Shown: piece after piece, positions 30,352 through 34,886 of the stretch | How the letters are laid out: the number at the start of each line of letters is the position of its first letter | How positions within the stretch are numbered: the first letter of the stretch is position 1 | NCBI GenBank assembly: GCA_021833365.1 | Contig: JAKBFV010000021.1 | Location: forward strand, 1 to 34,886 | Source of the DNA: Pseudomonadota bacterium | GTDB lineage: Bacteria; Pseudomonadota; Gammaproteobacteria; Pseudomonadales; Moraxellaceae | Length of the DNA: 34,886 nucleotides | Direction of reading: 5' to 3' | Position numbers and translations under genes: made by a program | Notes under the pieces: generated by a model | The model's input: the letters and a program-made list of their open reading frames with translations, nothing else | Told to the model about the DNA's origin: nothing | The model's database searches: none

Positions 30352-31914
30352 ATGACAAAAATAAAGACAGGACTGATGGTCGCCATGAGCCTTCTCCTCG
30401 GCGCCTGCGGTAATCAATCATCGACTTCTTATCCGGGTAGCGGTACCGCCAATACCCTGCTCAGCGGTTCGATCACCAGCACCGGTAACTTTACCGCCAG
30501 TGACCTGCAGGGTAGCAGCTGGCTGGCCGCCTACCCCAGCGATCAGCAGGCCCTGATCAGCACCCCCGTATGCGGCGTCAAGATGCTGCGTATGGAATAC
30601 GCCACCGTCGGCGGCGTCGGCGAGCAGACCACCGCCAGCGGCGTGGTCATGTTGCCGACCGGCACGGCCGCTGCCTGTCAAGGCGGACGGCCGATTCTGC
30701 TCTACACCCACGGTACGGCGGTGACGCGTTCTTTTGATCTCAGCGTCACCAATGACTCGACCAATGCCGCTTACAGCACGATGCAGCATCTGGCGCTCAT
30801 CTATGCCGCTCAGGGCTATATCGTCATCGCCCCCAACTATGCCGGCTACAACACTTCGACCCTCCCCTACCACCCCTACCTGAACCCGATACAGCAGTCG
30901 CAGGACAGCGTCGACGCCCTCACCGCCGGACGTCAAGTCATCGCGCAGCAGGGATCAGGCGCGCCCACCGACAATGGCAAGCTCTTCGTCGCCGGCTATT
31001 CGCAGGGCGGTTATGTCGCCATGGCCACCCTGCAACATCTGCAGCAGATCGGCGCCCATGTCAGCGCCGGTGGTCCGATGTCCGGCCCCTACGCGCTCGA
31101 AGCCTTCGGCGACCAGATCTTCTCCGGTCATATCGGCGTCGGCACCACCGTCTTCTCCTCGATGATGCTGAGCTCTTTTGAGCACCTGCCGAGCGGCTCG
31201 CTCAGCGGCGCGAGCATCCTCAATCCGAGCTTCAGTGACGCCGATCAGCTCTTCCCCGGGCAATACACTTACAGCAACCTGCCACCGAGCTCGATGCTGC
31301 CGGCGACCGCCTTGTTCCAGTCGAGCCCGACCGGCTACGCCAACCTCGACGCCATGGCCCCCGGCCCTTTCATCTATGGCCTGGGCTTCGATGCGACCAA
31401 CTACCTGATCCAGACCAACTATCGTGAAAACTACGTCAACGACATGAGCGCGTATCCCGATGGCGCCGTGCCGACCCTGACCAGCAACCCGGTGGTCGCC
31501 AGCGCCAGCAACAACGGCTTGCGCGCGGTGCTGCGGCGCTTCGATCTGCGCGCTTACCAGCCCTCCATGCCGATCCAGATCTGTGGCGGTAACGGCGATC
31601 CCACCGTCTACTTCGCGCAGAACAGCGTCGTCATGAATGCCATGCTCAACAATGCCGCAGCCAGCAACAGCACCCTGCAGTTCGCCCTGCTCGACCTCGA
31701 TACGCGCGGTACGCCCGGTAATTTCACCAGTCATGGCTTCACCGCTAGCCAGCAGGCGACGATGAGCGCGGCGGCGACAGCGGCGGAGACCGCTTTCACC
31801 ACCTATCAGAGCGCGCAGCAAGCCGCCAATCTGGTCACGGCGATCGAAAACTATCACGACAATGAGCATGTCTATTGCAGCGTCGCCGAGCGTTCATTCT
31901 TCAATATGTACTGA
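30352..31914 (+). CDS. Secreted lipoprotein lipase/esterase (alpha/beta hydrolase, LIP-like)
   Basis: The product has 520 residues. A lipoprotein signal peptide ends in the lipobox LGAC with Cys19, followed by Asn20-type residues compatible with outer-membrane targeting, and a Ser/Thr/Gly-rich linker to about 45. The hydrolase domain has LLYTHGTA (117-124) for the oxyanion hole and GYSQGG with nucleophile Ser217. The acid is probably in [10 protein letters not shown] and the catalytic His in SHGFTA. This resembles the secretory lipase family PF03583. ATG 30352 fits the lipoprotein start; a 23-codon extension has no signal character. The substrate is probably a triacylglycerol or ester at the cell surface. 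Confidence 0.87.
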   Translation: MTKIKTGLMVAMSLLLGACGNQSSTSYPGSGTANTLLSGSITSTGNFTASDLQGSSWLAAYPSDQQALISTPVCGVKMLRMEYATVGGVGEQTTASGVVMLPTGTAAACQGGRPILLYTHGTAVTRSFDLSVTNDSTNAAYSTMQHLALIYAAQGYIVIAPNYAGYNTSTLPYHPYLNPIQQSQDSVDALTAGRQVIAQQGSGAPTDNGKLFVAGYSQGGYVAMATLQHLQQIGAHVSAGGPMSGPYALEAFGDQIFSGHIGVGTTVFSSMMLSSFEHLPSGSLSGASILNPSFSDADQLFPGQYTYSNLPPSSMLPATALFQSSPTGYANLDAMAPGPFIYGLGFDATNYLIQTNYRENYVNDMSAYPDGAVPTLTSNPVVASASNNGLRAVLRRFDLRAYQPSMPIQICGGNGDPTVYFAQNSVVMNAMLNNAAASNSTLQFALLDLDTRGTPGNFTSHGFTASQQATMSAAATAAETAFTTYQSAQQAANLVTAIENYHDNEHVYCSVAERSFFNMY

Positions 31915-31928
31915 AGATACGGTTGATC

Positions 31929-31957
31929 TTGCCAATCGCGGGGGCTTTCGCTAAGAT
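31929..31957 (+). promoter_or_regulatory. Promoter of tRNA-Ser with GC-rich discriminator
   Basis: TTGCCA and TAAGAT lie 17 bases apart, followed by a C-rich discriminator (CCGCCCCCC), the pattern of growth-rate-controlled stable RNA promoters. The predicted start is about 5 bases before the tRNA. Confidence 0.75.
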
Positions 31958-31968
31958 CCGCCCCCCAA

Positions 31969-32058
31969 GGTGAGGTGTCCGAGTGGCTGAAGGAGCACGC
32001 CTGGAAAGTGTGTATACGTGAAAGCGTATCGAGGGTTCGAATCCCTCCCTCACCGCCA
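31969..32058 (+). tRNA. tRNA-Ser (anticodon GGA)
   Basis: A 90-base class II tRNA: acceptor GGTGAGG paired with CCTCACC, anticodon loop CTGGAAA, long variable arm (GTATACGTGAAAGCGTATC region), T-loop GGTTCGAATCC, and encoded CCA. A truncated integrase gene follows 177 bases downstream, so its 3' end is a likely attachment site. Confidence 0.97.
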
Positions 32059-32095
32059 GATCAAGTCCAACATGGTTGGCAATACCCCTAGATAA

Positions 32096-32141
32096 CCCCC
32101 GCAAAGCCCAGTATTCTCAAGGCTTACGGGGGTTTTCTTTT
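32096..32141 (+). terminator. Rho-independent terminator of tRNA-Ser
   Basis: CCCCCGCAAAGCC pairs with GGCTTACGGGGG around a 13-base loop and is followed by TTTTCTTTT. It ends the tRNA-Ser transcript. Confidence 0.9.
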
Positions 32142-32192
32142 GCACGATAGCCCTCGCTTCACCACCGAAATCCACGGTTCACCACAGCCAGT

Positions 32193-32214
32193 CTGTAGGT
32201 ATTGCTGTAGGTAT
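32193..32214 (+). repeat. Short direct repeat upstream of the integrase
   Basis: CTGTAGGTAT occurs twice with a 12-base period, 22 bases before the integrase ATG. It may be an integrase arm-type or excisionase site, or part of the integrase promoter region. This is inference from position. Confidence 0.5.
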
Positions 32215-32235
32215 GAATCGGGAGAGGGCGGCACG

Positions 32236-32460
32236 ATGCCTACAAACACCTTGACCGATGCCCGTTGCAAGGGCGCCAAGCCCGCCGAGAAGCCCTACAA
32301 GCTCTTCGATGGCGGTGGTTTGCATCTCTATGTGTCCGCGACAGGCTCGCGCACCTGGCGTCTGGCCTATCGTGTGGCGGGCAAGCCGCAGACCATGAGT
32401 CTGGGGCCGTACCCAGAGGTGTCGCTGCGTGACTCCTGTGGAGCGGCAGTTCCTCGATGA
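32236..32460 (+). pseudogene. Truncated tRNA-associated tyrosine integrase (DUF4102 N-terminal domain only)
   Basis: From ATG 32236, with GGAGAGGG upstream, about 66 residues match the N-terminal DNA-binding arm of P4-type integrases: DARCKGAKPAEKPYKLFDGG, then MSLGPYPEVSLRD. Intact members have about 400 residues and carry the catalytic Arg-His-Arg-His-Tyr domain; here the similarity ends at about 32433, followed by 8 unrelated residues and a stop. The protein cannot recombine DNA. Its place just after tRNA-Ser is typical, so it marks an island that has lost its own integrase and is now fixed. Confidence 0.9.
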
Positions 32461-32700
32461 GCCTGGGGTTATCAACATGATGCTGCAGGACACCTATCCT
32501 GATATTAGAGCATCACACTCTGGCCTGACGCATGTGCCTCAGGCGATTGTGCTGATTACCAGCTTTCTCGATACCCCTTAGACGATGCCTGTGTGGCATT
32601 CGCTGTTCTTGGGGGCGCTCCAGCGCAGGAAATCGTAAAAGATCGTGCCCAAAATCGTGTGCAAATGCTGCACGCGATAGATTTCAAGGCATTGATTTAA
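32429..32700 (+). other. Decayed coding region after the integrase break
   Basis: Two overlapping frames look protein-like but lack good starts. One runs 32429-32581 (GTG start, PVERQFLDEPGVINMM). The other is open up to TAA 32698-32700 (YPLDDACVAFAVLGGAPAQE, then DFKALI). They could be one gene shifted in frame, joined to the integrase by a deletion. I recognise neither. There is no ribosome site. Confidence 0.3.
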
Positions 32701-32719
32701 TTATTAAATCTGCTTTTTT
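32694..32719. terminator. AT-rich inverted repeat between convergent frames
   Basis: GATTTAAT and ATTAAATC form a perfect 8-base inverted repeat around one base. On the plus strand it is followed by TGCTTTTTT. It overlaps the stop codons of two convergent frames and could end both transcripts, although the stem is weak. Confidence 0.4.
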
Positions 32720-33203
32720 CATCAATGCTGGCTTGTTGAGGGTGTGGGTAGCCAAAAGCCAGCGTCCAGTTATCGCACCCTGGTTCTACCCCGTTGTCGG
32801 CTGCATCCTCGAACTTAATGCGAGCGCTTGCTCTCGTCTTGATGAGCTTCATGGCTACCGCTGGGGCAAACTCAGGAGCAAGCCGGAGGGTATCGTTGGG
32901 CATGGTGTGCATGCGCTCCAGATACTCGACGGTTCCTTGGTGCTTTTCGGTGTCGCCCTTGAGGTACGCGAGGCCCTGAGAAAGAGTCGTAGGAGCCAAA
33001 AGGTGCGACCAGTTCACGCACCAGCTCTCAGTCGGCGGGGTGGTACTCTTTTTGAATGGTACAGGTACACGATGGATCGGAGCCGAAACAGCAAGGCCGC
33101 TAGCCGGTATGCTGCCTAGCAGCGTTTCGACTGCCAGCGCTTCAATCTCGGGCAGCAGCGTGCATCCTGTCCACTGTTGGTTGTCTTCTTCGGGCTTCAG
33201 ATT
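32697..33203 (-). pseudogene. Unrecognised hypothetical protein lacking an upstream start codon
   Basis: A minus-strand frame of 168 codons is open from 33203 to TAA 32697. Its composition looks like a real protein: TLLPEIEALAVETLLGS, then WSHLLAPTTLSQGLAYL and DNWTLAFGYPHPQQ. In-frame TGA 33204-33206 precedes it. The first usual start is GTG 33017, which would discard 62 plausible residues. The gene may have lost its 5' end by a frameshift or deletion, or may use a rare start such as CTG 33200. No membrane helix or known domain was recognised. Codon use is less GC-rich than in the core genome. Confidence 0.4.
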
Positions 33204-33333
33204 TCAACCAATGGTTAAATTTCTCTGAAAAATCTAAACATTTCCTAAGGTGCTAGCGAGTCGTAAGACCCATTCATATTCAAAAACAATCACTTGTTGT
33301 CGGTTGATGCATATGATCGGGGGGAGATGGCTC

Positions 33334-33349
33334 GGTGCCGCAAGGCACC
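33334..33349. other. Perfect hairpin with GCAA tetraloop
   Basis: GGTGCC and GGCACC pair exactly around GCAA, a GNRA-type tetraloop, 69 bases before the antitoxin start. It could be a structured leader or part of a small RNA. The rest of 33204-33387 shows no gene. Confidence 0.4.
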
Positions 33350-33387
33350 CGTGCTGGTCAAAACCTGTTCGGTCTGTTATCTTTGAT

Positions 33388-33414
33388 GCATGAATTTTCA
33401 ATGAGAAATCATGC
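33388..33414. promoter_or_regulatory. Candidate AbiEi operator
   Basis: GCATGAATTTTC is an imperfect inverted repeat of GAGAAATCATGC (10 of 12 positions) and ends just before the abiEi start. AbiEi proteins in characterised systems bind inverted repeats in their own promoter and repress it. Confidence 0.5.
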
Positions 33415-33417
33415 GTG

Positions 33418-34017
33418 ATGGCCGATCATGAGCAGCCCAGTGCGTTGAAGCAAGTCCGGCAGGTCCTGAAGCCTGGGCGTGTGTACCGTCGCGCTGATTT
33501 GTTGGCGGTCTCCAATGCAGTCGACAGACACCTGCAAGCGTTGGTGCAGGCAGGTGATCTACGGAAACTGGCGCCTGGGCTCTACTACGCGCCTCGCAAG
33601 TCCGTGTTTGGCGAGCTGCCGCCTGACGATGCCGAGCTGGTGCGCAGCTTTCTGCGGGATGATGACTTCCTGCTTTTCTCTCCCTCTGCTTACAACACGG
33701 TCGGGCTGGGCACCACGCAGCTCTACAACCGCACGGTCGTCTACAACCGTAAGCGGCATGGGCACTTCAAGCTGGGCAATCGCGAGTTCGATTTCCGGGT
33801 GAAGCCCCGATTCCCGCATGCCTTGTCTGCGGAGTTTCTGTTTGTGGACCTGCTCAACAATGCAGATGAGCTGGCTGAGGATGTATCGGCTGTCTGGGCG
33901 CGCGCGGCAAGCAAGTTGAAGCAGTTGGATAGCGATGGCCTGAGTCAGGCGTTGCGTGCCTATGGCAATGTGACCACGCGCAAGCGGCTGGAGGGCGTTT
34001 TCCGTGCTGCTGCATGA
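33418..34017 (+). CDS. AbiEi-like antitoxin/transcriptional regulator (DUF6088 type)
   Basis: The product has 199 residues. An N-terminal winged helix (about 10-60) reads RVYRRADLLAVSNAVDRHLQ, then LAPGLYYAPR, which fits type IV antitoxins of the AbiEi/DUF6088 group. The C-terminal part contains SPSAYNTVGLGTTQLYNRTV. Such proteins neutralise AbiEii without direct binding and repress the operon. ATG 33418 is taken as the start; GTG 33415 is adjacent. It overlaps the toxin gene by 14 bases, so the two are coupled. GC content and codon use differ somewhat from the core genes, in line with acquisition by the tRNA-Ser island. Confidence 0.85.
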   Translation: MADHEQPSALKQVRQVLKPGRVYRRADLLAVSNAVDRHLQALVQAGDLRKLAPGLYYAPRKSVFGELPPDDAELVRSFLRDDDFLLFSPSAYNTVGLGTTQLYNRTVVYNRKRHGHFKLGNREFDFRVKPRFPHALSAEFLFVDLLNNADELAEDVSAVWARAASKLKQLDSDGLSQALRAYGNVTTRKRLEGVFRAAA

Positions 34018-34886
34018 CCATCCTGATTTCGAGGGTCTGCTGGGCTTGGTCGCGTCCGAGCGCGGGCTTGATCCGGTACTGGTCGAGAAGGACTACTGGA
34101 TCATGCATTGCCTCTGGGGGCTGCAGCAGCAAGGTTTTCGCTTCGAGCTGAAGGGCGGCACATCACTGTCCAAAGGGTTCGGTGTCATTCACCGCTTTTC
34201 GGAAGACATTGACCTGCGGATCGAGCCTCAGCCTGGCCAGGATGTGAAGCAGGGGCGGAACCACAGCAAGCCAGCACATGTGGAGAGTCGTCGGATTTTT
34301 TACGACGAAACCGCCAGGCGCATTCGAATTCCCGGGATCGAGCAGGCGATTCGCGATACCGAGTTCGATGACATGCCCCAGTTGCGCAGTGCAGGCATCC
34401 GGCTGGTCTATCGGGCGCGTGCCGGCAGTCTGGCGGGCATCAAGGATGGCATCTTGCTGGAGCTGGGCTTTGATGACACGACACCCAACCGGCCAGTGAC
34501 GATATCGTCCTGGGCCTGGGAGACAGCGACGAGGGCAGGGGTGCCAGTCACCGACAATCGTGCTCAGGATGTGCCGTGTTACGCCCCCACCCACACGTTC
34601 GTCGAGAAGTTGCAGACGGTATCGACGAAGTACCGCACGCAGTCGGGCAGCATGGCGTTGCCCAGAAACTTCATGCGGCACTATTACGATCTGTACTGCC
34701 TGCTGGCGCTGGATGAGGTTCATGCCTTCATCGGCACGCCGGCCTACGAGGTGCGCAAGTCACAGCGCTTCCGCCAAGGGGATGAGTTGATCATCGCCAA
34801 GAATCCTGCCTTCCTGCTGGATGATCCAGCTGAGCGAGACCGGTTCCGGCGGGCGTATGAGCAAAGTGCTGCGCTTTACTATCAGG
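34004..34886 (+). CDS. AbiEii-family nucleotidyltransferase toxin, partial at window edge
   Basis: The frame starts at GTG 34004 and is open through the last base, giving 294 residues. The nucleotidyltransferase motif is clear: KGGTSLSKGF (50-59), then RFSEDIDL (64-71), carrying the metal-binding Asp pair. Further family motifs are FVEKLQT and RHYYDLYCLL. In characterised type IV systems AbiEii modifies tRNA acceptor ends or other targets with nucleotides and gives growth arrest and phage abortive infection. The C-terminus lies beyond the window. The overlap with the antitoxin gene confirms the pairing. Confidence 0.9.
   Translation, partial: MLLHDHPDFEGLLGLVASERGLDPVLVEKDYWIMHCLWGLQQQGFRFELKGGTSLSKGFGVIHRFSEDIDLRIEPQPGQDVKQGRNHSKPAHVESRRIFYDETARRIRIPGIEQAIRDTEFDDMPQLRSAGIRLVYRARAGSLAGIKDGILLELGFDDTTPNRPVTISSWAWETATRAGVPVTDNRAQDVPCYAPTHTFVEKLQTVSTKYRTQSGSMALPRNFMRHYYDLYCLLALDEVHAFIGTPAYEVRKSQRFRQGDELIIAKNPAFLLDDPAERDRFRRAYEQSAALYYQ

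Noticed and set aside
32059-34886. Second attachment copy of the tRNA-Ser 3' end
   Set aside because: No repeat of the T-arm and acceptor sequence was seen in this stretch; the far island edge must lie beyond the window.

Overview
The window reads as part of a gammaproteobacterial chromosome with a GC-rich core of roughly 60%. The block thrS-infC-rpmI-rplT-pheS-pheT-ihfA-merR followed by tRNA genes is the usual gammaproteobacterial arrangement, and tamA-tamB, a DUF3336 patatin and a FilF/DUF6160-like surface protein fit the same class. A Pseudomonadales or Moraxellaceae-like host is possible, but the family cannot be fixed from this sequence alone.

Layout. Bases 1-1.2 kb are a scarred region. 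They hold the N-terminal half of an ethylene-receptor-like membrane sensor kinase, whose similarity stops just after its H-box, and an internally deleted IS3-family remnant. Bases 1.2-4.7 kb carry a small surface-type protein with a perfect tandem MshEN (c-di-GMP binding) motif, a patatin-like phospholipase and an alpha/beta hydrolase. Bases 4.9-15.35 kb are a ten-gene chemotaxis operon on the minus strand, in the order response regulator, STAS protein, CheA, poly-HAMP receptor, CheW, CheR, CheB, CheD, bacteriohemerythrin, second membrane receptor. Bases 15.7-23.3 kb hold tRNA-Lys, tRNA-Pro and the translation/IHF block. Bases 23.4-29.1 kb encode the TamA/TamB outer-membrane machinery. Bases 29.2-31.9 kb hold a divergent pair, an AraC-type regulator and a lipoprotein lipase. 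From 31.97 kb a tRNA-Ser(GGA) with its own promoter and terminator marks an island edge: a truncated tyrosine integrase, decayed reading frames, a start-less gene, and an AbiEi/AbiEii toxin-antitoxin pair that runs off the window.

How the genes work together. The chemotaxis operon is a complete signalling and adaptation set: CheA/CheW/response regulator for signalling, CheR/CheB/CheD for receptor modification. It has three unusual additions. CheA carries an MshEN-like tandem c-di-GMP motif between its P2-like and dimerisation domains. A hemerythrin with all seven diiron ligands suggests oxygen input. A second receptor without HAMP ends in the same -IELF tail as CheD. With the separate MshEN surface protein at 1.2 kb, the region hints that c-di-GMP and oxygen feed one chemosensory pathway. 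That link is inference; the motifs are seen directly.
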